NCBI RefSeq assembly: GCF_013128195.2
Contig: NZ_CP053452.2
Span: forward strand, 4,836,001 to 4,900,000
Reading direction: 5' to 3'
DNA: 64,000 bases
Source of the DNA: Frigoriglobus tundricola
GTDB taxonomy: Bacteria > Planctomycetota > Planctomycetia > Gemmatales > Gemmataceae
In this document: positions 1 to 8,361 of the stretch, piece by piece
How the letters are laid out: each line of letters opens with the position of its first letter
How positions within the stretch are numbered: the stretch's first letter is position 1
The notes under the pieces: generated by a model
Database searches by the model: none
Seen by the model: the letters and a program-made list of their open reading frames with translations, nothing else
Told to the model about the DNA's origin: nothing
Position numbers and translations under genes: made by a program

Positions 1-375
1 ATTTCAGAATCGGTTCATTTTCTTTGTAAGTTCCGCAAACTATTCGGATACGCCGCCCGGACCCAATCGGATTGCGGTCGCGGTTACCGTACACCGCACG
101 GCCGCACTCCATCCCCCCCGCTGTTTCCGGTGCCTGTCGGCGCCGCAAGGGGATCATAAGGGGATACCGTGAGGATTGTTCCGGCTTGCGGGAGTTTTTC
201 CCGACGCAGCAAGTTTCTGCGTTCGGGGCAAGGGCTCCATAGGCACGAAACCGCTTCGCGGGGACGGCTGATGCTGTACGAAGTGGTCGTGAAGGGGCAA
301 TGAGACGCGGTCGCCGCGGCTCTCATCACCGGACGATCCGTGCCCCCGGCGGGGCGGCGCGTGACACACCGCGGG
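1..375. other. No gene recognised at left edge
   Basis: About 375 bases with no convincing gene. The short open frames on the minus strand are arginine- and proline-rich, have no recognisable domain, and overlap each other in different frames. The region lies downstream of the small lipoprotein gene that follows it, so it may hold that gene's 3' untranslated region. No clear terminator hairpin was seen. Confidence 0.5.
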
Positions 376-579
376 TCACGGGAGCTGTTTGGCTCTCTCG
401 TTCGGCGCGGCTTGCGGGCCGGGAGCCGGCACCAGTTTCGCGCGTGGTCCGGCGCTCGTGAGCGCCCCGCCCTTCGTTTCCCGCGGCACAGGGGCCGTCG
501 GCACTTCAGCCTGGCCGCTCGACCGGGCGCAACCCGCCGCGCTCGCGGCCAGGACTATTCCGAGTACACACGATCGCAT
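376..579 (-). CDS. Small predicted lipoprotein
   Basis: A 67-residue product with a short hydrophobic signal followed by a lipobox (ASAAGC, about residues 12-17), so it is predicted to be lipidated at Cys17 and anchored in a membrane. The rest is short and rich in proline, alanine and lysine, with no recognised domain. It lies 57 bases downstream of the DUF1559 gene on the same strand. An AGAGG-like ribosome site sits about 8 bases before the ATG. Small lipoproteins often follow DUF1559 genes in planctomycetes (general knowledge), which supports a shared transcript. The function is unknown. The main doubt is its short length in GC-rich DNA. Confidence 0.55.
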   Translation of the reverse strand: MRSCVLGIVLAASAAGCARSSGQAEVPTAPVPRETKGGALTSAGPRAKLVPAPGPQAAPNERAKQLP

Positions 580-636
580 GCGATAGCCTCTGGGAAAAGT
601 TGTGCGCGGGCGAGGCCGGTTCGAGGGCCGCGAGAG

Positions 637-1620
637 TCAGTTGGTCAGGGTGGAAAAGTCGAACACCTGGCCGTCGCTCGTGGCGGAGGCCCACACGATG
701 TTCGGCCAACTGGTGGGCTTCCGAAACGCCCGGACCCCACCGTCACCTATCGCGAACTGGACGACCGACGTGTGCGAGCTACTGAACTGGTAAAAGAAGT
801 CCGTCCCCGGAACGTTCAGGACCCCGCCCCAGCCCGTTGCGACCGGGGGGGATGACATCCAGGTCCAAGCCACGTTTGGGCTGCCGGTGAAGATCGAAGC
901 CGGGTTGGACCCCACCTCGCCGAACATGATCGTGTTGCTCGACCCGTCCGTCGCGGATTCGATCCTGTTTTTGGACCGGTTCGAGAAGTAGCCCCGATAG
1001 GGGTCACTCGCGGTATTCAGATACCCCGCACACGCGGTGTAGTTCGTCTTCCCCAGCGCGGCCACGGCGGCGGGGGTGTTGAACCCGGACGCGTAGCAGC
1101 ACGCGCCCGAGGACGTGGGCCACACAAAGGCCATCGCAAACGTCGCTTGCGCCGAAAGGGCGTCACTCGGGCAGACGAACGTCTTGATCTGCGTTTGCGC
1201 CGCCGCCCACGATTCGTTGTAGTTCCACCACGACGGGGACGCGGCGGCCACGTTAACCAGGCTCGGCGGAACCGAGCCGCTGGTCATGTACGTCCAGACG
1301 TTGTTCTGTTCGATGTAGGGCAGGAGGAACGCGAGCGTTCCGACCGCCTGTTCGTTCCCGGTGTACGCCGCACCGGCCGCACCCGCCGGGTACGGGCCGA
1401 GGAACCCCGGCGGCAGGTAGTCCATGGAACCCTGGTAATTGTGGGCGCCGAGGGCGATCTGCTTGAGGTTGTTGCTGCACGACATGCGCGCGGCGGCCTC
1501 CCGGACCTTCTGGACCGCGGGGAGCAACAGGCCGATGAGGATGGCGATGATGGCAACCACCACCAGCAGCTCGATCAGCGTGAACCCACGACGGGCGTGT
1601 CCGGCGCGCAAGCGACACAT
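637..1620 (-). CDS. DUF1559 prepilin-like protein
   Basis: A 327-residue protein. It begins with a type IV prepilin-type leader: basic RRG, then [16 protein letters not shown], giving a predicted prepilin peptidase cut after Gly12 and a hydrophobic helix that would form a pseudopilus core. The [25 protein letters not shown] segment and the C-terminal IGDGGVRAF motif are typical of the DUF1559 family, which is greatly expanded in planctomycetes. A GGAGG ribosome site precedes the ATG. The presumed role is as a cell-surface or secretion-system pseudopilin, but no exact function is established for the family. It is followed by a small lipoprotein gene on the same strand. Confidence 0.93.
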   Translation of the reverse strand: MCRLRAGHARRGFTLIELLVVVAIIAILIGLLLPAVQKVREAAARMSCSNNLKQIALGAHNYQGSMDYLPPGFLGPYPAGAAGAAYTGNEQAVGTLAFLLPYIEQNNVWTYMTSGSVPPSLVNVAAASPSWWNYNESWAAAQTQIKTFVCPSDALSAQATFAMAFVWPTSSGACCYASGFNTPAAVAALGKTNYTACAGYLNTASDPYRGYFSNRSKNRIESATDGSSNTIMFGEVGSNPASIFTGSPNVAWTWMSSPPVATGWGGVLNVPGTDFFYQFSSSHTSVVQFAIGDGGVRAFRKPTSWPNIVWASATSDGQVFDFSTLTN

Positions 1621-1952
1621 CGACGGGCCTCCGACGTTTATTACAGACGCGACCTCGACCGCGAGATCGCAGGGACGCGGGACGGCCCGCGGGTGGCGGC
1701 TTCATTCGGCCAGATTGACTTTTCGCTCGGTCAAACCATAGGACAGAAAATTGGCGGGCGTGAACGGAATGAAAGTGAGATCGGACGTGCGGAGAAGCGA
1801 TCTTGCGCCGGGTTGAATTTCTCTCGTGTGGGGCTAAACGACGAGTGGCGCGGCCCGCTCCGGCGAAGGAGCTGCCGCGCGGTGCGACCCGGATGTGAGG
1901 GAGCGGGGAAGCAGCGGCGTGCATTCGGGTTGGAATCCAGGAGAGTTCTCCC
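1621..1952. promoter_or_regulatory. Divergent intergenic region between DUF1559 gene and moeA
   Basis: A 332-base gap between two divergent genes, so it must hold promoters for both. Ribosome sites are visible on both sides (GGAGG before the DUF1559 ATG; AGGAGAG before the moeA GTG). I could not pick out reliable -35/-10 boxes. No repeat or RNA gene was seen. Confidence 0.4.
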
Positions 1953-3158
1953 GTGCTTGAAGTCGCGGACGCATTGGCCGAAGTGCTGAAGCACGCCCGG
2001 CCGCTCGAGACCGAAACCGTCGCCCTCGCGCCCGCCGCGCTGGGGCACGTGCTCGCGGCCGATATTGCCGCGGACATCGACTCGCCCCCCTTCCCGAAGT
2101 CGCTCCGCGACGGCTACGCCGTACGCAGCGCCGACTGCGCTGCGCCCGGGGCCGAGCTGAAGGTCGTCGCGGAAATCCCCGCCGGGGTGGTGCCGACGCG
2201 GTCCGTCGGGGCGGGCGAGGCGTGTCGCATCTTCACCGGCGCGCCGCTGCCCGAAGGCGCCGACGCCGTCGTCATGCAGGAGGACGCGCAGGCGCTCGGG
2301 GACCGGGTGCGGATCACGGACGCCGCGGTGAAGCCGCGGCAGCACGTGTACGCTCGAGGGACCGAGATGCGGGTCGGGGCGGTGGTGCTGAGGGCCGGCA
2401 CGCCCATCAACCCGGCCGCGTTCGGCGTGCTGGCGAACGTCGGCAAGACGGCCGTGCCCGTGTACCCGTTCCCGCGCGTCGGCGTCGTCGCGACCGGCGA
2501 CGAGTTGGTCGAAGCGGGCACCAAACCGGACCCGGGAAGGATCCGCAACACGAACGGGCCGATGCTCACGGCCCTCACCGCGCGCGGGGGCGGGCGCCCG
2601 CGGTACTTCGGCATCGCCCGCGACGCCCGCGCGAGTGCCCGGTCGCTGATCCAGGAGGGCCTCGATGCGTCCGACGTGCTGCTGATCGCCGGCGGCGTGT
2701 CGGTCGGGGATTTCGACCTCGTGCCGGCAGTGTTGGCAGAGCTGGGCGTCACGTTCCACGTCCGTCAGGTGCGGATGAAGCCGGGCAAGCCGCTGCTGTT
2801 CGGCACCGCGCCCGCGGGCCAGTTGGTGTTCGGGCTGCCGGGCAACCCGGTGAGCACGTTCGTGTGTTTCGAACTGTTCGTCCGCCCGGCGCTGCGCATT
2901 CTGGGTGGACACGCGGAGGCCGGTCCGCGCACAATACGGCTGCCCGTGGCCCAAGGGCTGGCCGAGAGCAACGACCGGCCGACGTACCGGCCGGCGAAAC
3001 TGGAATACGGCCCGGACGGCTTGAGCGTGCGCCCGCTGGCGTGGTCCGGCGCACCGGACCTCGTCGGCCTGCAACCGGCCGACGCGCTGATCGTGCTGCC
3101 CGCCGGCGACACCCGGTGCGACTGCGGCGCTAACATGGACGTGGTGCTGCTCGGCTAA
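1953..3158 (+). CDS. moeA: Molybdopterin molybdenumtransferase MoeA
   Basis: A 401-residue protein matching the length of MoeA (gephyrin E domain). MoeA inserts molybdate into adenylylated molybdopterin in the last step of molybdenum cofactor synthesis in the cytoplasm. Visible family motifs are SPPFPKSLRDGYAV near residue 50, RIRNTNG near 196, the nucleotide-binding GGVSVGD near 246, KPGKPLLFG near 276 and GLPGNPVST near 293. The start is a GTG with AGGAGAG eight bases upstream. It reads in the same direction as lnt, but a palindromic repeat separates them. A Mo or W enzyme subunit (formylmethanofuran dehydrogenase B) lies much later in the window and could be one user of the cofactor; that link is inference. 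Confidence 0.95.
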   Translation: MLEVADALAEVLKHARPLETETVALAPAALGHVLAADIAADIDSPPFPKSLRDGYAVRSADCAAPGAELKVVAEIPAGVVPTRSVGAGEACRIFTGAPLPEGADAVVMQEDAQALGDRVRITDAAVKPRQHVYARGTEMRVGAVVLRAGTPINPAAFGVLANVGKTAVPVYPFPRVGVVATGDELVEAGTKPDPGRIRNTNGPMLTALTARGGGRPRYFGIARDARASARSLIQEGLDASDVLLIAGGVSVGDFDLVPAVLAELGVTFHVRQVRMKPGKPLLFGTAPAGQLVFGLPGNPVSTFVCFELFVRPALRILGGHAEAGPRTIRLPVAQGLAESNDRPTYRPAKLEYGPDGLSVRPLAWSGAPDLVGLQPADALIVLPAGDTRCDCGANMDVVLLG

Positions 3159-3167
3159 GAACCAAGA

Positions 3168-3277
3168 TTTCACCACAAAGACACGAAGTTCAACACAAAG
3201 GAACACGAAGAAGAGTTGAATTGAACTGTTCTTCACTTTGTGCTCCTTTGTGATCCCTTTGTGCCTTTTTGGTGAAA
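3168..3277. repeat. Palindromic repeat of the TTTCACCACAAAG family
   Basis: An imperfect inverted repeat of about 110 bases. It opens with TTTCACCACAAAGACACGAAG and closes with CTTTGTGCCTTTTTGGTGAAA. It ends at the ATG of an alternative lnt start (3277), which argues for the later GTG start. A second member of the family is at 62413-62529. Confidence 0.75.
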
Positions 3278-3303
3278 TGCTTTTCCTCGAGGAAGGACTC
3301 CGC

Positions 3304-5196
3304 GTGAAGCCTCGCGTTTTCCTACCCGCCGTCGCGTCCGGCGTGCTGCTGTGGGCGGCGTTCTTCCCGTTCGATCTGGGGCCGCTCGGGTTCGTTGCGC
3401 TCGTGCCGTGGCTCACGCTCGTCCGCGCCCCGGTGTCGAACCGGCGGCGGTACTTCGCGGCCTACGTCGGCGGGGTCGCCTTCTTCGCGCTCGCGACGCA
3501 GTGGGTCCGCGTCGCCCACGTGATGATGTACATGTCGTGGCTCGGGCTGGCGGTGGTGATGCCGCTGTTCTGGCTGGCCGCCCTCGCGATCCTTCGGCGG
3601 CTCGACCGGCTCGCCGTTCCGCTGGCGGTCGCGGTGCCGGTGGCGTGGGTGGCGCTCGAATACGGCCGGATGCACTTCCCGACCGGGTTCCCGTTCCTGA
3701 AGCCGCTCGGCCTGTACCAGATGATCGGCTTCGGCTGGTACGACCTCGGGTACACCCAGCACGCGTTCCTCCCGGTCATCCAGATCGCGGACCTCGGCGG
3801 CGTGTACGCGGTGTCGTTCGTGGTCGCGGCCGTGAACGGCGCTCTGGCGGACCTGGTGACGCGCTCGGCCGCCGCGCGGCGCGCGCTCCGGTGGGCGGAC
3901 GGACCTCCCCCCCCGGCCCCCGAAGAACCCACCCCCACCCCCTCCCTGAAGGCAGGGGAGCAAGACCTCCAGATGCGCAAAGCATTTGGAGAGTCGGAGG
4001 AGGCTTTGCGCGCGTTCACCCCCTCCCTTCAGGGAGGGGGCTGGGGGGTGGGTTCTTCTAGCAGGGGGCCAGCGTCGGCGGGTCTGGCCTTCGCGGGCCT
4101 GCTGCTCGCGGCGAGCATCGGTTACGGCTACTTCCGCCTCGACCACGCGGCGTTCGCCGACGGGCCGCTCGTGTCCGCGATTCAGGGCAACATCGGCCAG
4201 GGCGACAAGATGGGCGACCCGGCCGGGCTTCGCTCGTCGTACTACAAGCTCCACGTCCAGGCATTTGAGCAGAAGCCGCGCCCCGACCTGATCGTGTGGC
4301 CCGAAACGTGCCAGCCGGTTGATTGGTGTGAGGTCGCCCCAGGAGCGGCGAACAAGGTTCTGCCCGCCACCTTCAGTGGCCGCTGGAAGCTGTCGCAAGA
4401 AGAACTGCTCGGAATCGGTTGGGGCGTGCCGGTGCTGTTCGGCCTCAACGGGTTGGAATGGGACGGCGAACAGGCGTGGAAGTACAACTCCGCGCTGCTA
4501 CTCAAACCCCTGCCGCGCCACCCACTTGCGAAGCCGGACGATCACGAGATCCTTCGGAGTGAGGCCGTCGCTCGGTACGACAAGATGCACCTCGTGCCGT
4601 TCGGCGAGTACGTGCCGCTCGGCGAGCAGTTGCCGTTCATGAAGGCGTTCACGCCCTACGAGAAGGGTTACGAGTGCCGGCCGGGTGAGCGGTGGACGCG
4701 GTTCCCGCTGGTGGCGCGGACCGGTGCCGCCTACACCTTCGGCTGCCTCATCTGCTACGAGGACTCCGACCCGTACCTCGCCCGGCAGTACGTCGCGTCC
4801 GAGCCGGTGAACTTCTTCGTGAACATCTCCAACGACGGCTGGTTCAACGGCACCGAGGAACACGAGCAGCACCTCGCGATCTGCCGGTTCCGCGCCGTCG
4901 AGGCCCGCCGCGCCGTGGTGCGCAGCGTAAACATGGGCATCTCCGCCGTGATCGACGCCGACGGCCGGGTGGTCGCGCTGCCGGACCCCGACTGGAGCAA
5001 GTCGAAGAAGATCGACGCCGTGGTGACGGCCGTGGTGCCGATCGACGGCCGCGGGTCGCTCTACGCGACGCTCGGCGACTGGGTTCCCGCCGCGTGCTGG
5101 GCGACCTCGTTGCTGGCGCTGGTGCTGGCACCTCTGGTTGCCCGGACCGCACGCGCCGGGTCGGCCGAACCGCTTCCGTCCGGCACGCCGAACTGA
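3304..5196 (+). CDS. lnt: Apolipoprotein N-acyltransferase
   Basis: This enzyme transfers an acyl chain from phospholipid to the N-terminal cysteine of lipoproteins at the inner membrane. The 630-residue product has N-terminal membrane helices up to about residue 195, another helix at about 260-280, a nitrilase-type periplasmic domain, and a C-terminal helix. The catalytic triad is visible: Glu334 (VWPET), Lys427 (YDKMHLVPFGEY) and Cys484 (CLICYED). I chose the GTG at 3304 because GAGGAAGGA lies just upstream; an in-frame ATG at 3277 is possible. The protein is over 100 residues longer than E. coli Lnt (512). About 46 of these come from a palindromic repeat read in frame in the loop between the N-terminal helices and the last helix before the nitrilase domain. 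Confidence 0.93.
   Translation: MKPRVFLPAVASGVLLWAAFFPFDLGPLGFVALVPWLTLVRAPVSNRRRYFAAYVGGVAFFALATQWVRVAHVMMYMSWLGLAVVMPLFWLAALAILRRLDRLAVPLAVAVPVAWVALEYGRMHFPTGFPFLKPLGLYQMIGFGWYDLGYTQHAFLPVIQIADLGGVYAVSFVVAAVNGALADLVTRSAAARRALRWADGPPPPAPEEPTPTPSLKAGEQDLQMRKAFGESEEALRAFTPSLQGGGWGVGSSSRGPASAGLAFAGLLLAASIGYGYFRLDHAAFADGPLVSAIQGNIGQGDKMGDPAGLRSSYYKLHVQAFEQKPRPDLIVWPETCQPVDWCEVAPGAANKVLPATFSGRWKLSQEELLGIGWGVPVLFGLNGLEWDGEQAWKYNSALLLKPLPRHPLAKPDDHEILRSEAVARYDKMHLVPFGEYVPLGEQLPFMKAFTPYEKGYECRPGERWTRFPLVARTGAAYTFGCLICYEDSDPYLARQYVASEPVNFFVNISNDGWFNGTEEHEQHLAICRFRAVEARRAVVRSVNMGISAVIDADGRVVALPDPDWSKSKKIDAVVTAVVPIDGRGSLYATLGDWVPAACWATSLLALVLAPLVARTARAGSAEPLPSGTPN
3922..4058 (+). repeat. In-frame palindromic element, lnt copy
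   Basis: Starts GAAGAACCCACCCCC and ends GGGGGGTGGGTTCTTC, which are inverted to each other; further inner inverted arms (CCCTCCCT/AGGGAGGGG) lie next to them. The central section GAGCAAGACCTC...GTCGGAGGAGGCTTTGCGCGCG is shared with the rnpA and fwdB-like copies. It is translated as part of Lnt without a stop (GEQDLQ...SEEALRAFTPSLQGGG). Confidence 0.88.
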
Positions 5197-5307
5197 TCTG
5201 AGAAGTGGCCGGAGCGCGGAAGGCTGCGCTGTGTTCACAGGAGCGGGCTGATATGCTGTATGGACGAACAGCAGGATGGCTGAGGACCTGAGGCGCCGAC
5301 TGTTCCC

Positions 5308-6573
5308 ATGACCGCCGCACCCAAACCCGCCGCGCCGGCCGTTCTCACCGTCTCCCAGCTCACCGCTCAGGTGCGGGGGACGATCGAGGCGAAATTCCTG
5401 TCCGTGTGGGTCGCGGGCGAGGTGTCGAACTTCACGCGGGCGTCGAGCGGCCACTGGTACTTCACGCTCAAGGACGCCACGGCCCAGATCAAGACGGTCG
5501 CGTTCCGCGGCATCAACCTGCGCCTGCGGTTCGACCCGCGGGACGGGATGGAGGTCATCGCCCGCGGCCGGCTCACCGTGTACGACCCGCGCGGCGAGTA
5601 CCAGTTCATCGTTGAAGAGTTGCAGCCGAAGGGCGTGGGCGCCGCGGAACTCGCGCTCCGGCAACTCAAAGAGAAGCTGCTCGCCAAGGGCTATTTCGAT
5701 CCGAAACGCAAGCGCCCGCTGCCGCGCCCGCCCCGGCGCGTGGCACTGGTCGCCAGCGCGACCGGCGCGGCGGTCCGCGACATGATCGAGGTGTTCGCCC
5801 AGCGGTGGCCGTTCACGGAACTCGTCGTGCGGCCGGCGCGGGTACAGGGCGAAGGCGCCGCGCAGGACATCTCACTCGCCGTCCGGCAACTGAACTGGCT
5901 GCACCGGAACAATAAGCTCGCCTTCGACGCGATCGTCCTCGGCCGCGGCGGCGGCAGCGCCGAGGACCTGTGGGCGTTCAACGAGGAACTGGTCGCGGAC
6001 GCGATCTACAACTCGCAGGTGCCGGTCGTGTCGGCGGTCGGGCACGAGATCGACGTGACCGTGGCCGACCTCGTCGCCGACCACCGGGCCGAAACGCCCA
6101 CCGCGGCCGTCGTCGCGCTCACCCCCGACCGGCGCGAGTTGGTGGCGGCGCTGGGCGCCCTCCGGGGGCGCATGGCCGAGGCCGCCGAGCGGCGGTTGAA
6201 GAGCGCGAGACAGCGGCTCGACCAGTTCGCCACGCGACCGGCGTTCCGCCGCCCCCTCCAGCGCGTTCACGATCTGGAGCAGCGGTTGGACGACACCGCG
6301 GCGCGACTCGCGCGGGCCGCACGGGTCCGGCTCTCTCAGGCCACACAAAAACTCGCCGAAGTTTCCGCCCGGTTGGAGACACTCAGCCCCTTGCAAGTGT
6401 TGGCCCGTGGTTATAGCTTGACGCACACGACAGACGGCCGCCTCGTCCGCGACCCCCGCGGCCTGCGCCCCGGCGACCTGCTCGTCACGCGGGTCACCGC
6501 CGGCGTGATCCGCTCGCTGGTCACCGAAGCACGATCGACGGAAGACGATCCCCCGCCACAAGGCGCGGGGTGA
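5308..6573 (+). CDS. xseA: Exodeoxyribonuclease VII large subunit
   Basis: A 421-residue protein and the catalytic subunit of exonuclease VII, which degrades single-stranded DNA. Visible are the N-terminal OB-fold (VWVAGEVSNFTRASSGHWYFTLKD, about residues 31-54), the catalytic-domain motifs VALVASATGAAVRDM (about 147) and GRGGGSAEDLWAFN (about 213), and SAVGHEIDVTVAD...HRAETPTAA (about 240-270). A C-terminal coiled-coil region follows. Its stop overlaps a GTG of the downstream small-subunit gene, so the two subunits are probably coupled in translation. Length is normal for the family. Confidence 0.96.
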   Translation: MTAAPKPAAPAVLTVSQLTAQVRGTIEAKFLSVWVAGEVSNFTRASSGHWYFTLKDATAQIKTVAFRGINLRLRFDPRDGMEVIARGRLTVYDPRGEYQFIVEELQPKGVGAAELALRQLKEKLLAKGYFDPKRKRPLPRPPRRVALVASATGAAVRDMIEVFAQRWPFTELVVRPARVQGEGAAQDISLAVRQLNWLHRNNKLAFDAIVLGRGGGSAEDLWAFNEELVADAIYNSQVPVVSAVGHEIDVTVADLVADHRAETPTAAVVALTPDRRELVAALGALRGRMAEAAERRLKSARQRLDQFATRPAFRRPLQRVHDLEQRLDDTAARLARAARVRLSQATQKLAEVSARLETLSPLQVLARGYSLTHTTDGRLVRDPRGLRPGDLLVTRVTAGVIRSLVTEARSTEDDPPPQGAG

Positions 6574-6641
6574 CTCGTGCCCGCCCCCGCGGGCGGTTCG
6601 ACAACATGGACGGCCTCTTCGCCCGCACGGGATGCGCGCCG

Positions 6642-7049
6642 ATGCCCGATCCCTCCGATCTCGCGCCCCCTCGTTTCGAGCAGGCACTTGCCGAGCTGGA
6701 CGACATTTTGCGCGAACTCGAGGACGGCACCACGACCCTCGAAGACGCCCTCGCCCGCTACGAGCGCGGGGTCGTGTTGCTCCGCCAGTGCTACGGCCAG
6801 CTCCGCGACGCCGAACAGCGGGTCAAGGTTCTCGCCGGCGTTTCCGAAGACGGCGCCGACCTGAAACCGTTCGACCACGTCGCCTCCATCGAATCCGCCA
6901 AGGCCGCGGTGCGAAAACCTACCAAGGCCGCCGAACCGGGAGCGGACCCGCCCCGCGGGTTCCCCCGGCAGCCCCCGTCTGGTTCGGGCGCGGAACCCCC
7001 ACGCGGGTTCCCCCGGCAACCCCCTCCTGATTCGGGAATAACGGAATGA
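6642..7049 (+). CDS. xseB: Exodeoxyribonuclease VII small subunit
   Basis: The 135-residue product begins with the whole XseB domain: FEQALAELDDILRELEDG, then LEDALARYERGVVLLRQC and AEQRVKVL, forming the helical subunit that binds XseA. The start at ATG 6642 matches the family N-terminus; an in-frame GTG at 6570 overlapping the xseA stop is an alternative. XseB is usually about 80 residues. Here a low-complexity tail follows, made of two near-identical repeats (PPRGFPRQPP) encoded by a direct repeat of about 41 bases. The stop overlaps an ATG in frame with the next gene. Confidence 0.9.
   Translation: MPDPSDLAPPRFEQALAELDDILRELEDGTTTLEDALARYERGVVLLRQCYGQLRDAEQRVKVLAGVSEDGADLKPFDHVASIESAKAAVRKPTKAAEPGADPPRGFPRQPPSGSGAEPPRGFPRQPPPDSGITE
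6948..7030 (+). repeat. Direct repeat encoding the XseB tail
   Basis: Two tandem units of about 41 bases, each with CGCGGGTTCCCCCGGCA followed by a short C-rich stretch and TTCGGG. They encode PPRGFPRQPP twice. This is repeat DNA forming the 3' end of a coding sequence, outside the conserved XseB domain. Confidence 0.7.
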
Positions 7050-7168
7050 CACCGGGATCAACTACCGATGACGCCCAAAGTCGGGTAGCTTTGCGTGGCA
7101 AAGTTGGTAGCATTGTTTCTTCCGGGGGCGTCGCCCGCCCGAGCGGGGTCGAGCCGGTCGGCCCGCTG

Positions 7169-8185
7169 ATGGCCGCGCTGAAGCCGCGCCAGGACCGGGT
7201 GGAAGACGCGCTCCGGCAGGCGCTGCGGCAGGTGACCGTGGACGCGCCGCCGGCGCTGGCGGAGGCGATGGCGTACAGCCTGCTCTCGCCCGGCAAGCGG
7301 CTCCGGCCGCTCCTGGTGGCTCTGGCCTGCGAGGCGACGGGGGGCGCGCTCGAATTGGCGTTGCCGTCGGCGTGTGCGGTGGAGATGATCCACACCTATT
7401 CGCTGATTCACGACGACCTGCCGGCGATGGACGACGACGACCTGCGCCGCGGGCAGCCGACGTGCCACAAGAAGTTCGGTGAGGCCCTGGCGATCCTCGC
7501 GGGCGACGCCCTGCTGACGGCCGCGTTCCAGGTGCTGGGCGAGGGTTACCCGCCGCGAACCGCTGCGGTTAGCTGTTTGGAGCTGGCGAGGGGGGCCGGG
7601 GCCGTGGGGATGGTCGGCGGCCAGACGCTCGACCTCGAAGCCGAGGGGCGGTTGCGCGAAGGACCTACCCCCCCTTCGGAGGAAGCGCGGAACGCGGAAC
7701 GCGGAACGCGGAACGAAGAGAGGGAGCTGGAAGGCGTCTTCGGTCTTCCGCTCCGCACCCCGCACTCCGCGCTCCGCGCTCCTTCGGCCGGCGGGGTGGG
7801 GCTCTTAGAAAACATTCACGCCCGCAAGACGGGCGCGCTCTTTCGCTCCTCCCTGCGGATGGGCGTGTTCGCCGCCCAAGCCGAGCGGCCGGGCGGCACC
7901 GACCCGAAAGCGCTGGCCGCGGCCGACGAGTACGCCGCGGCGTTCGGGCTGGCGTTCCAGGTGACCGACGACCTGCTCGACGTGGAAAGCACGGCCGATA
8001 AGGCCGGGAAGCGGGTGGGCAAAGACGCCGCCCGCGGGAAGCTGACCTACCCCGGGCTCCTCGGGGTCGAGGAGAGCCGGACCCGGGCGGCGGAGCTGGG
8101 CCAACAGGCGGTCGCCGCCGCCGAACGGCTCGGCAGCCCGCTCCTGGCCGCGCTCGCCCGGTACGTGGTTGACAGGGACCGATAA
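7169..8185 (+). CDS. ispA: Polyprenyl (farnesyl/geranylgeranyl) diphosphate synthase
   Basis: A trans-prenyltransferase that condenses isopentenyl diphosphate with allylic diphosphates. Family motifs are GKRLRPLLV, the first aspartate motif HDDLPAMDDDDLRRG, GGQTLDLEAEG, KTGALFR, and the second aspartate motif FQVTDDLLDVE. I chose ATG 7169 because it gives the usual family N-terminus. An upstream ATG at 7046, overlapping the xseB stop, is in frame and cannot be excluded. Between AEGR and ENIHARKTGA, where E. coli IspA has about ten residues, there is an arginine/glutamate-rich stretch of about 45 residues encoded by a palindromic repeat with no stop. It sits in the xseA-xseB-ispA-dxs cluster. 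Confidence 0.92.
   Translation: MAALKPRQDRVEDALRQALRQVTVDAPPALAEAMAYSLLSPGKRLRPLLVALACEATGGALELALPSACAVEMIHTYSLIHDDLPAMDDDDLRRGQPTCHKKFGEALAILAGDALLTAAFQVLGEGYPPRTAAVSCLELARGAGAVGMVGGQTLDLEAEGRLREGPTPPSEEARNAERGTRNEERELEGVFGLPLRTPHSALRAPSAGGVGLLENIHARKTGALFRSSLRMGVFAAQAERPGGTDPKALAAADEYAAAFGLAFQVTDDLLDVESTADKAGKRVGKDAARGKLTYPGLLGVEESRTRAAELGQQAVAAAERLGSPLLAALARYVVDRDR
7661..7804 (+). repeat. In-frame palindromic insertion in ispA
   Basis: The left arm begins CCTACCCCCCCTTCGGAGG and runs into four tandem GCGGAAC units. The right arm has CTCCGC units and ends CCTTCGGCCGGCGGGGTGGGG. The arms are imperfectly complementary. It is translated within the prenyltransferase and is a different family from the lnt/rnpA/fwdB element, although the outer C-run/G-run ends look alike. 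Confidence 0.75.
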
Positions 8186-8204
8186 GGACTACCGGACCGT
8201 GCTG

Positions 8205-8261
8205 TTGTGGTGCGGGCGCCCCGCCTGCCGAAGCTCAGCAGGCGAGGCGCCCGCACCACAA
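8205..8261. repeat. Palindrome of the TTGTGGTGCGGGCG family
   Basis: Left arm 8205-8228 and right arm 8238-8261, 24 bases each with a single mismatch and a 9-base loop. It may act as a terminator or attenuator between ispA and dxs. A longer member of the same family is at 50192-50273. Confidence 0.85.
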
Positions 8262-8361
8262 GGGTCCGTTCCGCGAGTCCCAAGAGAACGTGATGGCCGC
8301 CGGCCGGCGTGTGGACACACCGGTCGATCTTCACCGGCGGAGTGCCCCGAGGGTTCGATCC

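Noticed and set aside
340..855. A 171-codon plus-strand frame near the left edge
   Set aside because: Antisense to the lipoprotein and DUF1559 genes, Arg/Pro-rich and without motifs.
3238..3303. N-terminal extension of lnt
   Set aside because: The segment is repeat DNA and lacks a ribosome site; the GTG at 3304 has one.
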